A DNA stretch of 21,643 nt from Campylobacterales bacterium (GCA_027080605.1 JALWRO010000140.1:1-21643); one strand, 5' to 3'; numbered from the stretch's first letter, positions 14,780 through 21,643 are shown. The notes: generated by a model not told the origin, from the sequence alone. Made by a program: numbers and translations.

Positions 14780-16503
14780 TCTATTGGATTTTGCAAACCA
14801 GATGGCGTAAATTGGGTGTTATCATGATTGTATTAATGGCACTGGGAGGTGCGGTGATGATGCTTCCGACCAAACTGGTACTGGCGAAAATGCTGCCGGG
14901 CAAAAGTGCCAATACGTTTACCATCTATATCGATACGCCGACAAACAGTTCTATCGGACAAACTGCCGCTGTCGCACAGTGTGTGGGAAAACACCTCAAG
15001 CGTGAAAAGGCGGTGACTGACATTGAAACCTATCTGGGGCAGGGTGCGCCGCTGGATTATGCGGGGCTGGTAAAGGGGAGTGATTTCAAGCGCATGAAGT
15101 ATCAGGCGGAGATCGTGGTTAACTTGACAGATAAACACACCCGTGAAGAACCCTCTTACATGATGGTACATCGTATCAGACCGGAGATTCAGGAGGAGTG
15201 TACGGCAGTGGTGCCAGGAACGACGATCAAATTTATCGAAATGCCTTCCGGACCGCCGACTCTGGCGACAATTGTTATTGAACTATACGGCAAAGATCCT
15301 GTTTTGCGCAGAAAGACTGCGGAGAGGATCGCTGATATTTTGAATAAAACACCGGGACTTGTGGATGTGGATGTGATGCAGGATACTATTTTTACCAAAT
15401 ATGAACTCGTGCCCGATAAAGAGAAAATTTTGCGCAGTGCGCTTAGTGTCGAACAGGTGAATAATATCCTCTATCTGGCATTTAAAGGGATGCCGATAGC
15501 GGTTAAAAATACACGCAACCAGCAGGATCAGATACCTATTTTTGTACGTTTGAGTGAAAAGACGCATCGGTTCAGACACGATTCAAAAGAGGCGCTTGAA
15601 GCGAAACTCTCCTCTTTGAAACTGATGAACAGGATGGGGATGATGATCCCTGTCAAAGAGGTGGTCAATGTCGAAGCGGTTTCCTCAAGTCCGACGATTT
15701 TTCGTAAAAACCTGCGGGATATGGTCACGATTACCGCAGAGTGCGACATGGTTTCGCAGGTCTATCCGCTGCTTGACGCAAGGGATAGGATGCTCAAAGA
15801 GTTGACCGATGAGTTCAATGTCACCAAAGATCCGGGTATTTCGACCTATATGTTTGACTTGCATCTTAAAGATAAGCAAAACGGTGAAAAAATGCTGTTG
15901 CGCTGGGATGGGGAGATGAAAGTAACGCTTGATACCTTTCGTGATCTGGGCGGAGCGTTTATTGCCGCACTGGTATTGATGTTTTTGCTGATGGTTGTTT
16001 ATTATAAATCGTTTGCGCTCAGCGGCATTGTACTGGCGGGAAGCTTTCTCTCTATCATCGGGGTGATTGCGGGACACTGGGTGACGGATAAGATTCAACT
16101 CTATTTTACTGATACCAACTTCTTTTTAACGGCAACATCATTGATCGGGTTTATTTCACTGATGGGAATCAGTGCCCGCAGTTCGCTGCTGTTGATCGAC
16201 TTTTCCCGGGCACTCATTGCCAACGGTATGGAGCAGAAAAAAGCGATTGCCGTAGCGACGGCGACGCGCGCCAAGCCGATTATGCTGACTGCGGTTGCGA
16301 TTATTCTGGGGAGTTTGTTGTTAGCGACCGATCCGATTTTTGGAGGATTGGGAGTAGCTTTGATATTTGGGAGTATGGCAGCGACGCTGGTGTCACTCTT
16401 TTTCATTCCTGTTTTAATGGACAACTCCGAAGCGATGCACTGGGTGAAAAGAGATCAGGAGCAAAAAGAGCGTGAGGCGCATGCAAAAAGAGGAGAAGCT
16501 TAA
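14767..16503 (+). CDS. RND efflux permease, C-terminal half
   Basis: From the ATG at 14767 the product has 578 residues. It begins at TM7 (LGVIMIVLMALGGAVMM), followed by the second periplasmic porter domain and TM8-TM12 (from about GAFIAALVLMFLLMVVYY). In TM10 the position of AcrB K940 is arginine (GISARSSLLLIDF, R471). The ATG overlaps the end of the first half by 13 bases, with GGGAG about 11 bases upstream; an in-frame ATG at 14734 has no better signal. Inserting one A in the A6 run 14771-14776 would fuse the two halves into about 1170 residues. Its stop codon shares TTAA with that of the convergent adaptor gene. Confidence 0.87.
   Translation: MEKIVYWILQTRWRKLGVIMIVLMALGGAVMMLPTKLVLAKMLPGKSANTFTIYIDTPTNSSIGQTAAVAQCVGKHLKREKAVTDIETYLGQGAPLDYAGLVKGSDFKRMKYQAEIVVNLTDKHTREEPSYMMVHRIRPEIQEECTAVVPGTTIKFIEMPSGPPTLATIVIELYGKDPVLRRKTAERIADILNKTPGLVDVDVMQDTIFTKYELVPDKEKILRSALSVEQVNNILYLAFKGMPIAVKNTRNQQDQIPIFVRLSEKTHRFRHDSKEALEAKLSSLKLMNRMGMMIPVKEVVNVEAVSSSPTIFRKNLRDMVTITAECDMVSQVYPLLDARDRMLKELTDEFNVTKDPGISTYMFDLHLKDKQNGEKMLLRWDGEMKVTLDTFRDLGGAFIAALVLMFLLMVVYYKSFALSGIVLAGSFLSIIGVIAGHWVTDKIQLYFTDTNFFLTATSLIGFISLMGISARSSLLLIDFSRALIANGMEQKKAIAVATATRAKPIMLTAVAIILGSLLLATDPIFGGLGVALIFGSMAATLVSLFFIPVLMDNSEAMHWVKRDQEQKEREAHAKRGEA
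14771..14776 (+). other. A6 run at the junction of the two RND halves
   Basis: The first frame reads TGG AAA AAA TAG; in the -1 frame the same bases read GAA AAA ATA GTC and continue as the second half. A6 is a known type of site for transcriptional slippage and ribosomal frameshifting, and also for homopolymer sequencing errors. Confidence 0.55.
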
Positions 16504-17342
16504 TCTCGTCTCTTTGCCGGTTTTTTGTCATCTGCTTTGAAAATAGCATCGTCGCTGTCATAGTCGATATCGATTTTCGCGTACATTCCGGGATAGATAG
16601 GCAACTCTTCGTTTCTTCTGAACTTGACACGGATGGTGAATGTATGTGCCATCGGATTTGCCCCCGGAACAATCGATTTAATGACACCGGTAGTGTGGTA
16701 TTTGATTGAAGGAACCGAAACTTTGACGCGTTGTCTTTTATAGACTTTCAGTAGATCGGATTCTGCAATCTGCGCTTCAATTTCCAGATGTTTGAGATCG
16801 ACAAGTACCATTGCCAGCATACCCGGTACGATCAAATCGCCGACGCGGATACGTTTTTCGACAATAATCCCGTCATTGGGTGCTTTGACCTCCAGATAAT
16901 CTGAAATGGTAGCGATCTGCTTCATCTTTACCGCAGCATTTTTCACCAGTGCGCGCGCTGCCTCCAGTCCCGCCTCGACGTTTTCTGCGGTTATATCGAG
17001 ATTGTTCATATCCAGCGTATCTTCATGCCCTTTGATCTTTAAAATTTTCTTTTCCCTGCGAATATTGTCGAGTCTGGTACGGTACATATTGACCATAATC
17101 TGCGCCTGTTCCAGTGCAAGATCAGCCTGGTTTTTAAGGATGTCAAATTCTGCCGATTCGAGTTCAAAAAGGGTATCTTCGCGATAAACCTTGTCTCCGA
17201 TTTCAAAATTGATTCGCTTGACATACCCCATATATCGGGCGCCAATCATCTTTTGGTTGTCAGAGACGACAGTGCCTGTCACCGAAAACTCTCCTGCAAA
17301 GGCAAACGCAAATGTAAAAAGCAGAACAAACACCATCTTCAT
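16500..17342 (-). CDS. RND/HlyD-family periplasmic adaptor (membrane fusion protein)
   Basis: The 280-residue protein has an N-terminal signal peptide (MKMVFVLLFTFAFAFA), a barrel/lipoyl half (VTGTVVSDNQKMIGARYMGYVKRI, DKVYREDTLFEL), a short helical hairpin (about residues 60-140), the second lipoyl half (VKAPNDGIIVEKRIRVGDLIVPG) and a beta-barrel end. Such proteins link an RND pump to an outer-membrane channel. I choose the ATG at 17342, 8 bases after AGGAGG. A TTG 15 bases upstream would place the ribosome binding site inside the gene. It is convergent with the pump genes, sharing the TTAA of the two stop codons (16500-16503), whereas adaptors normally precede their permease in one operon. 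No outer-membrane factor gene is nearby. Confidence 0.87.
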   Translation of the reverse strand: MKMVFVLLFTFAFAFAGEFSVTGTVVSDNQKMIGARYMGYVKRINFEIGDKVYREDTLFELESAEFDILKNQADLALEQAQIMVNMYRTRLDNIRREKKILKIKGHEDTLDMNNLDITAENVEAGLEAARALVKNAAVKMKQIATISDYLEVKAPNDGIIVEKRIRVGDLIVPGMLAMVLVDLKHLEIEAQIAESDLLKVYKRQRVKVSVPSIKYHTTGVIKSIVPGANPMAHTFTIRVKFRRNEELPIYPGMYAKIDIDYDSDDAIFKADDKKPAKRRD

Positions 17343-17379
17343 GAACAACCTCCTCAATACTGATCTTCTGAAACGTGTT

Positions 17380-17388
17380 TGTATTATA
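17380..17388 (-). promoter_or_regulatory. extended -10 promoter of the adaptor gene
   Basis: The minus strand carries TATAAT (17383-17388) preceded by TGT, giving the extended -10 form TGTTATAAT. It is 41 bases ahead of the adaptor start codon, with AGGAGG between. The inferred transcription start is near 17376. Confidence 0.5.
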
Positions 17389-17431
17389 ACATATTTTTAT
17401 AGTTATTTTGGTAAATAGATTTTCTCCGTTG

Positions 17432-17477
17432 TTCACACGCTGATTTGAAGATGTGAATAACGATGTTATGATGTGAA
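17432..17477. promoter_or_regulatory. three TGTGAA half-sites at exact 20-bp spacing
   Basis: TTCACA at 17432-17437 and TGTGAA at 17452-17457 and 17472-17477 (both direct copies read ATGTGAAT) are spaced exactly 20 bases start to start, the first inverted relative to the other two. They lie about 55-100 bases upstream of the inferred adaptor transcription start, a position typical of an activator. The regulator is unknown. Confidence 0.45.
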
Positions 17478-17523
17478 TTGTATGATAGTGGTTTTATGTA
17501 AGCTGTCTATATTTGTATAACGC

Positions 17524-17569
17524 GCCTTCAAAAGGCTGGAAGCTCTGTGGGAAAAGATCCCGGCAGAGC
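17524..17569 (-). terminator. possible tandem hairpins downstream of pyrC
   Basis: After the pyrC stop (17583) the transcript could form GCTCTG/CAGAGC (17542-17547 with 17564-17569) enclosing GGGA/TCCC, then a second small stem GCCTT/AAGGC (17524-17536). No clean U-run follows either, so intrinsic termination is only possible. The rest of the 240-base gap holds the TGTGAA sites and the adaptor promoter. Confidence 0.3.
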
Positions 17570-17582
17570 CATATTGGAAAAA

Positions 17583-18590
17583 TCAGCTAACGGATTGAAT
17601 ACACCATCCAATCTCTTCGCCGGCATACATCGGTACGACATTACCGTATTTTTCCGGAACCGTAAAGGCTTTTTTCTCCAGTACCACACTTTTTTGAGGT
17701 GGTGTATAGTTGTAAATACGCTGTGCATTGTCACTGACAAAAGTCTGAAGATTATCCAGTTTTCCATGTGTGTCAAAAAGTTGTGCCAAAACGGGCAGGG
17801 CGATGGGGGCGGTAAAGACACCTGCCGCGCATCCGCAGTTCTCTTTGGCATATTGCGGATGGGGTGCCGAGTCACTGCCGAACATCACTTTCGGATGTGC
17901 CGAGAGAGCGACGGAGAGCAGTGCTTCCCGGTCTTCAGGGCGTTTGGCGATCGGTTTGCAGAAGAGGTGTGGCTGGAGCATACCTCCCGCCACTTCATCG
18001 AGTGTGATGAGCAGATGATGGAGTGTAATAGTCGCATAGAGGTTTTCATGATGCTCCAGTGCCGCAACACTCTCTTTGGTGGTGATATGCTCCATAACGA
18101 TTTTCAGATCAGGAAATTTTTGTGCCAGATCTTCGTAAACGGGAACAAACTCTTTTTCCCTGTCCATCACAAAACCGTTGCTCTCCCCGTGAATCAAAAG
18201 CGGAATTTCCAGATCACTCATGGCGGTGAGTGTCATATTTAGCGCGGCGCTGTCTATGGTGCTGACGCCGCCTTCCGAGTTGGTCGTAATACCGGCAGGA
18301 TAGAGTTTGATGCCGTGTATGTAAGGTTTCGCTTTTTCGAGAAATGCGACATCGTAACTCTCCTGGAAAAAGAGTGTCATCAGCGGATCGAACTTTTCAT
18401 TTCCGATTCCTTCGAGAATACGTCCTTTGTAGGCAGTAACTGCTTCAACAGTGGTGACCGGTGGCACGAGATTTGGCATGATAATAGCAGCAGCAAACGA
18501 ATGGGCGGAAAGTGGTGCGACTGTTCTGAGCATTTCACCGTCTCTGAGGTGCAGGTGCATATCAAGAGGGGAGTTGAGTGTCAGTTGCAT
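17583..18590 (-). CDS. pyrC: dihydroorotase, PyrC type
   Basis: The 335-residue protein catalyses reversible cyclisation of carbamoyl-aspartate to dihydroorotate in pyrimidine synthesis. It shows the HxH zinc motif in DMHLHLRDG (H12, H14), the carbamylated-lysine segment GIKLYPAG (K95), the SxxGGVS loop after it, LLIHGES with a metal-binding histidine, and GSDSAPHP near residue 237 with the catalytic aspartate. Length and motifs match the homodimeric E. coli-type PyrC. AAGGAG lies 4 bases upstream of the ATG and, with the AT of the start codon, forms one arm of a perfect 12-bp inverted repeat. Expression is therefore probably controlled at translation initiation. It lies 51 bases downstream of the phosphomannomutase gene. 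Confidence 0.95.
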   Translation of the reverse strand: MQLTLNSPLDMHLHLRDGEMLRTVAPLSAHSFAAAIIMPNLVPPVTTVEAVTAYKGRILEGIGNEKFDPLMTLFFQESYDVAFLEKAKPYIHGIKLYPAGITTNSEGGVSTIDSAALNMTLTAMSDLEIPLLIHGESNGFVMDREKEFVPVYEDLAQKFPDLKIVMEHITTKESVAALEHHENLYATITLHHLLITLDEVAGGMLQPHLFCKPIAKRPEDREALLSVALSAHPKVMFGSDSAPHPQYAKENCGCAAGVFTAPIALPVLAQLFDTHGKLDNLQTFVSDNAQRIYNYTPPQKSVVLEKKAFTVPEKYGNVVPMYAGEEIGWCIQSVS

Positions 18591-18628
18591 AATACTCCTT
18601 TTTTGGGTACAAAGATAAGGAGTATTAT
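18589..18628 (-). promoter_or_regulatory. 12-bp inverted repeat sequestering the pyrC ribosome binding site
   Basis: On the mRNA strand ATAATACTCCTT (18628-18617) and AAGGAGTATTAT (18600-18589) are perfect complements around a 16-base loop. The downstream arm contains the pyrC Shine-Dalgarno AAGGAG and the first two bases of the AUG; the upstream arm carries the anti-Shine-Dalgarno CTCCTT. No U-run follows, so it is not a terminator. Confidence 0.7.
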
Positions 18629-18629
18629 A
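18624..18629 (-). promoter_or_regulatory. putative pyrC -10 box overlapping the hairpin's upstream arm
   Basis: The minus strand reads TATAAT at 18629-18624, inside the far arm of the inverted repeat. Transcripts started from it (near 18617) would lack most of the anti-Shine-Dalgarno arm. No -35 match is seen at normal spacing, as elsewhere in this window. Confidence 0.45.
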
Positions 18630-18641
18630 GCGTTTTTTTCG

Positions 18642-20009
18642 TTACAGCGCTGCTTTTGCCTGCTGGATAAGGTCGTTGATTTTCTCTTCATACTCTTTGG
18701 CATGCGCTGCATCAGTAGACTCGAAACGTGTCACGATGACCGGTGTAGTGTTGGATGCGCGTACCAGTCCCCAGCCGTCTGAGAAGATGATACGTACACC
18801 GTCGACGGTGATGATATCCTTGATTTCAGGAAAACCGGCGGGTGGGTTTTGAAGCAGCTCTTTGACTTTGTCAATGAGTGGAAACTTCTCCGCTTCGGTC
18901 ACTTCAACTTTGATCTCTTCAGTAGAGTAGGTTTTGGGCAGGGCTTCGAGTTCATTATCGAGATCCATACCGTTTTTAACAAGTTCCAGTACACGGAATG
19001 TTGTGTAAATAGCGTCATCGAAACCGAAGTAACGGTCGTTGAAAAAAATGTGTCCGCTCACTTCTGCGGCAAGATCGGCGCCTGTCTCTTTGATTTTGAC
19101 TTTGAGATTGGAGTGTCCGGTTTTGTACATGATCGCTTTACCGGTTTTATTGATTTCATCGTACATCACCTGTGAGCACTTTACTTCGCCGATGATGGTC
19201 GGATTTTGCATCGTTTTGGAAAAGAGAATGGCGAGTTCGTCGCCTTTGATATTGTGTTTTCGGGTCAGTACCGCGATACGGTCTGCATCTCCGTCATAGG
19301 CAAAGCCCAGATCGAACCTCTCTTTAAGTTTTGCCTGAATATCGGCAAGATTTTTTTCGACAGACGGGTCGGGGTGGTGGTTGGGAAAGGTGCCGTCCGG
19401 TTCGCAGTACATTCCTTCATAGTTAAGAGAGAGATTGTCGCAAATATCAGTCAGAACCACTCCCGCTACACCGTTCCCGCAATCGAGCACAATTTTTTCA
19501 TCCATTCCCTTGAGGTGGGAAAATTCACGGCTCATGAAATCGATATAACGCTCTTTGGCATCGATAAATGTTGCCTGTGTGTTGTCTTCGATTTGCATAT
19601 CTTTATGCGCCATAATCTCACGCCCCAGCGCGTAGATCTCTTCGCCGAAAAAAGGTCTTTTGTCGATTGTGATTTTAAAGCCGTTGTACTCCGGCGGATT
19701 GTGGCTGCCGGTGATCATGACAGAAGCGGAGGGCGTAATACCGTCAAACTCCTGATAGTTGGCAAAATAGTTGACCGGTGTTGCAACCAGTCCCATGGTC
19801 AGGACATGGACGCCCGCCTTGTTGAATCCGCTGGTGAGCCAGTCATGCAGTACGGGAGAGTGGGTGCGTGCATCGTAACCGATAGCGACATAGTCTCCCT
19901 TCTCTTTGACTCTCTGTCCCAGAAAGTATCCGATCAGTTTGACACTCTGTTCGTTGAGTTCTTTTTCGAAAATACCGCGTATGTCATATTCACGGAAAAT
20001 AGTCTGCAT
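18642..20009 (-). CDS. phosphomannomutase/phosphoglucomutase (AlgC/ManB type)
   Basis: The 455-residue protein interconverts hexose 6- and 1-phosphates for sugar-nucleotide and surface polysaccharide synthesis. Visible signatures are the N-terminal FREYDIRGIF, the catalytic phosphoserine loop TGSHNPP with S102, the magnesium-binding DGDADR near residue 240, the sugar-specificity segment AEVSGHIFF, and the C-terminal phosphate-binding loop RASNTTPVIVTRFE. Length is normal for the AlgC/ManB family. Specificity for mannose versus glucose cannot be decided from sequence. AAGGAG lies upstream of the ATG. It is 27 bases after the cyclophilin gene and 51 before pyrC, so partial cotranscription is likely. 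Confidence 0.92.
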   Translation of the reverse strand: MQTIFREYDIRGIFEKELNEQSVKLIGYFLGQRVKEKGDYVAIGYDARTHSPVLHDWLTSGFNKAGVHVLTMGLVATPVNYFANYQEFDGITPSASVMITGSHNPPEYNGFKITIDKRPFFGEEIYALGREIMAHKDMQIEDNTQATFIDAKERYIDFMSREFSHLKGMDEKIVLDCGNGVAGVVLTDICDNLSLNYEGMYCEPDGTFPNHHPDPSVEKNLADIQAKLKERFDLGFAYDGDADRIAVLTRKHNIKGDELAILFSKTMQNPTIIGEVKCSQVMYDEINKTGKAIMYKTGHSNLKVKIKETGADLAAEVSGHIFFNDRYFGFDDAIYTTFRVLELVKNGMDLDNELEALPKTYSTEEIKVEVTEAEKFPLIDKVKELLQNPPAGFPEIKDIITVDGVRIIFSDGWGLVRASNTTPVIVTRFESTDAAHAKEYEEKINDLIQQAKAAL

Positions 20010-20036
20010 GAAGGCTCCTTGTAGTGAAATTTTCAG

Positions 20037-20594
20037 TTATTTAGCAGTTTTTGTGCCGTTTTGTTCCGCTGTGACGATGGTGACAGATTCGATCACCTGT
20101 TTTTCGACAGGTTTGTCACGGTAACCGGTTTTGCTGTTTTCTATCTTTTTGACGACATCGAACCCTTTGATCACTTTGCCAAAGATCGTATAGCCGCCGT
20201 TTAGCCATGGCGCAGGGGCGACAGTGATGAAAAACTGACTGCCGTTGGTGTTTGGCCCTCTGTTTGCCATTGCCAGCAGTCCCGGTTTGTCGAATACGAC
20301 ATTGGGTTTATACTCGTTTTCAAACTCTTTTCCCCAGATTGACCGACCGCCCATTCCTGTACCGGTAGGGTCACCACCCTGAATCATGAAGCCTTTGATT
20401 ACACGGTGAAAGATTGTACCGTTATAGTAGCCTTTTTGGGAGAGTTTGATGAAATTTTCCACCGCTTTGGGTGCAATGTCAGGATAGAGTTCGAGGGTGA
20501 TCGTTCCGCGGTTTGTTTTCATTTCCGCTATTGGATTTTTGGCAAAAAGTGATGTTGCCAGAGCAAGTGTCAGAAAAAAGAGAATTTTTTTCAT
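20037..20594 (-). CDS. ppiA: exported cyclophilin-type peptidyl-prolyl cis-trans isomerase
   Basis: From the ATG at 20594 the product has 185 residues. It starts with a signal peptide (MKKILFFLTLALATSLFA), so it should assist protein folding in the periplasm. The cyclophilin core is complete: FHRVIKGFMIQGGDP with the catalytic arginine, the GGRSIWG loop, LAMANRGPNTNGSQFFIT and WLNGGYTIFGKV. I prefer 20594 over the in-frame start 45 bases upstream, because AAGGA lies 8 bases ahead of it and a proper signal peptide then begins at residue 1. Next downstream is the phosphomannomutase gene. Confidence 0.92.
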   Translation of the reverse strand: MKKILFFLTLALATSLFAKNPIAEMKTNRGTITLELYPDIAPKAVENFIKLSQKGYYNGTIFHRVIKGFMIQGGDPTGTGMGGRSIWGKEFENEYKPNVVFDKPGLLAMANRGPNTNGSQFFITVAPAPWLNGGYTIFGKVIKGFDVVKKIENSKTGYRDKPVEKQVIESVTIVTAEQNGTKTAK

Positions 20595-20640
20595 GATACA
20601 TCCTTTATATGTAAATTTTTGAAAAATGTAGCGTATCATG

Positions 20641-20673
20641 AAGAGGATAAGAAGTGGTTCACTCTTATCTCTT
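20641..20673. repeat. imperfect 14-bp inverted repeat between response regulator and ppiA
   Basis: AAGA-g-GATAAGA-a-GTG (20641-20656) pairs with CAC-TCTTATC-TCTT (20660-20673) around a 3-base loop, with two single-base bulges on one side. It could be a weak terminator for the response-regulator transcript or a binding site. No immediate T-run follows in either direction. Confidence 0.3.
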
Positions 20674-20702
20674 CAAAAGTCTGTGCAGATGTGGATGGGA
20701 TC

Positions 20703-21356
20703 TTATTTGATGAGGTCTTGTCTTTTGAATTTATAGACTTTATTTTTGATTTTTTCGAGAATACCGGCGCCGATGAGTTGTTTGAACATATTGACAACTG
20801 TCGGCTTACTGACATCGAGCGCTTCCATAATATCCTGGTATGAACCGTGGAAGACATTTTCTTCATCGAGATTGTCGATGATATATTTTAAAATTTCGAT
20901 CTTTTTACCACCGACCAGTGCTGCGAGTGAATCGACAACATGGGCGCATCCCTCGATCTCTTTTTTCTGGATGATCGGCAGCATGACAGTGTAAATAGAG
21001 TTGATCAAATCTTTAATATTGATCGGCTTGATAATATAACCGTCTACTTTGAGGTTGATTGCATCGATGAGATATTCGGTATCGGTATGTGCGGTTGTGA
21101 TGATACACGGAATATTTTTGTCATGCTCTTTTTTCAGTTTTTTGATCATCTCGATACCGTTCATAACGGGCATATTGATATCGGCAACGATAATATCGAT
21201 ATTTTTATTCAGGGCAATCTCCAGACCCTCTTCGCCGTTTGAAGCTGTATGGACAGTTTTGACGAAATCATCTAAAATCAGCTTTGTCTGATTCATGACA
21301 TCGGCATCGTCCTCCACATAAAGCAACTCCAGGTTTTTCAAGCTATTTAAATCCAC
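20703..21356 (-). CDS. response regulator: receiver domain plus winged-helix output domain
   Basis: The 217-residue protein has a complete receiver domain (residues 8-125): acidic pocket E15/D16/D17, phospho-acceptor D59 in VADINMPVMNG, T87/T88 and K110-P111. The C-terminal part is not an OmpR, NarL or NtrC type. Around residues 152-210 it shows a winged helix with recognition segment YQDIMEALDVSKPTVVNMF (173-191) then a short wing KIKNKVYKF, resembling RepL/MarR-like plasmid replication and repressor folds. It probably binds DNA in response to phosphorylation. No sensor kinase is in the window. The start is GTG at 21356, with AGGAG 6 bases upstream (21363-21367). Confidence 0.88.
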   Translation of the reverse strand: MDLNSLKNLELLYVEDDADVMNQTKLILDDFVKTVHTASNGEEGLEIALNKNIDIIVADINMPVMNGIEMIKKLKKEHDKNIPCIITTAHTDTEYLIDAINLKVDGYIIKPINIKDLINSIYTVMLPIIQKKEIEGCAHVVDSLAALVGGKKIEILKYIIDNLDEENVFHGSYQDIMEALDVSKPTVVNMFKQLIGAGILEKIKNKVYKFKRQDLIK

Positions 21357-21398
21357 AATCCACTCCTCTTTTGCAAATATTCCAAAATTAATTAAAAT

Positions 21399-21404
21399 AC
21401 TATA
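21399..21404 (-). promoter_or_regulatory. possible -10 box of the response-regulator gene
   Basis: TATAGT on the minus strand lies 42 bases ahead of the GTG start in very AT-rich DNA. It has no clear -35 and is one of several possible AT-rich matches here. Confidence 0.25.
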
Positions 21405-21416
21405 CCTAATGTTTTA

Positions 21417-21643
21417 TTATTTTTTAATAAATTTGAACAAAACAGAGATATTTTTTATGAAATCGTACAAAATATTTAACAAAGCTGTTTTAGACAAGAC
21501 ATAACCCGTACGTGTCGTGGGCTTGGTATTGGCTTTAATAAAATCTTTTAATGTAGTCCGTGCCGCGTTTAATTCAAGCTCATACCGAAAAGCGCCTGAC
21601 TTGTAGCCTAAGGAAAATAAACCGTTTACGCCCGTAGCATATT
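21417..21643 (-). CDS. C-terminal part of an outer-membrane beta-barrel-like protein, cut by the window edge, possibly truncated
   Basis: An open frame enters from the right edge (first full codon 21641-21639) and runs 74 codons to TAA at 21417-21419. The peptide GLFSLGYKSGAFRYELEL followed by SKTALLNILYDF has the alternating pattern of P44/Msp4-like or opacity-type outer-membrane barrels, where a strand-turn of this kind is normally followed by PYxGxGxG and several more strands. Here it ends almost at once in a lysine/phenylalanine-rich tail (VLFKFIKK), so the gene may be a truncated or frameshifted remnant. The family match is by eye and weak. It lies 60 bases upstream of the response regulator on the same strand. 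Confidence 0.45.
   Translation of the reverse strand, partial: YATGVNGLFSLGYKSGAFRYELELNAARTTLKDFIKANTKPTTRTGYVLSKTALLNILYDFIKNISVLFKFIKK

Noticed and set aside
17343..17357. TTG start at 17357 for the adaptor protein
   Set aside because: The AGGAGG ribosome binding site would lie inside the coding sequence; the ATG at 17342 has it at the right distance and begins a clean signal peptide.
17547..18242. 231-codon open frame on the + strand
   Set aside because: Antisense shadow of pyrC, whose zinc and carbamyl-lysine motifs are unambiguous.
18589..18628. Inverted repeat before pyrC read as an intrinsic terminator
   Set aside because: The stem is AT-rich and is followed by coding sequence instead of a U-run on the transcribed strand; a T-run exists only in the + direction, where no gene is transcribed.
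19206..20024. 272-codon open frame on the + strand
   Set aside because: It is antisense to the phosphomannomutase gene, which has all catalytic motifs; its own translation has no recognisable domain and it lacks a sensible start context.

Overview
The window reads as chromosome of a Campylobacterota (epsilonproteobacterial) bacterium, probably a sulfur- or hydrogen-oxidising Sulfurovum/Sulfurimonas-type organism. This is inferred from the style of the proteins: a periplasmic molybdopterin/FeS/NrfD enzyme, a mid-length NAD-glutamate dehydrogenase, a DUF523 gene next to an rRNA operon, and short intergenic gaps with TATAAT -10 boxes and no clear -35. The genus cannot be fixed by reading alone.

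Layout. 1-~108: 3' part of a 5S rRNA, the end of an rrn operon running in from the left. 180-662 (+): DUF523 protein. 657-8365 (-): a seven-gene operon transcribed right to left. It starts with the electron-transfer FeS subunit, the NrfD/PsrC membrane subunit and a 1093-residue Tat-exported molybdopterin catalytic subunit. After an intercistronic hairpin come a TorD-type chaperone, a multi-cluster ferredoxin with a C-terminal zinc ribbon, a shikimate-dehydrogenase-like protein lacking the catalytic motifs, and a small acidic protein of unknown function. The overlapping or tightly coupled reading frames suggest the last four are assembly or redox accessories of the enzyme, whose substrate (polysulfide/sulfur or another oxyanion) cannot be read from sequence alone. 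8537-12866 (-): an orphan BatD-like membrane protein behind a large NAD-dependent glutamate dehydrogenase.

13001-16503 (+): an RND efflux pump encoded in two halves that meet at an A6 run; the second half is in the -1 frame. Its periplasmic adaptor (16500-17342) is convergent, with the two stop codons sharing TTAA. 17583-18590 (-): dihydroorotase pyrC. 18642-20009 (-): phosphomannomutase/phosphoglucomutase. 20037-20594 (-): exported cyclophilin. 20703-21356 (-): response regulator with an unusual winged-helix output domain. 21417-21643 (-): the end of a gene entering from the right, resembling part of an outer-membrane beta-barrel protein.

The most striking non-coding structures are a perfect 12-bp inverted repeat that would bury the pyrC Shine-Dalgarno and start codon, with a -10 box inside the far arm (reminiscent of enterobacterial pyrC start-site switching); two perfect inverted repeats in the molybdoenzyme promoter region; and three TGTGAA half-sites spaced exactly 20 bp apart upstream of the adaptor gene. 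No CRISPR array, insertion sequence, tRNA or phage gene was seen.
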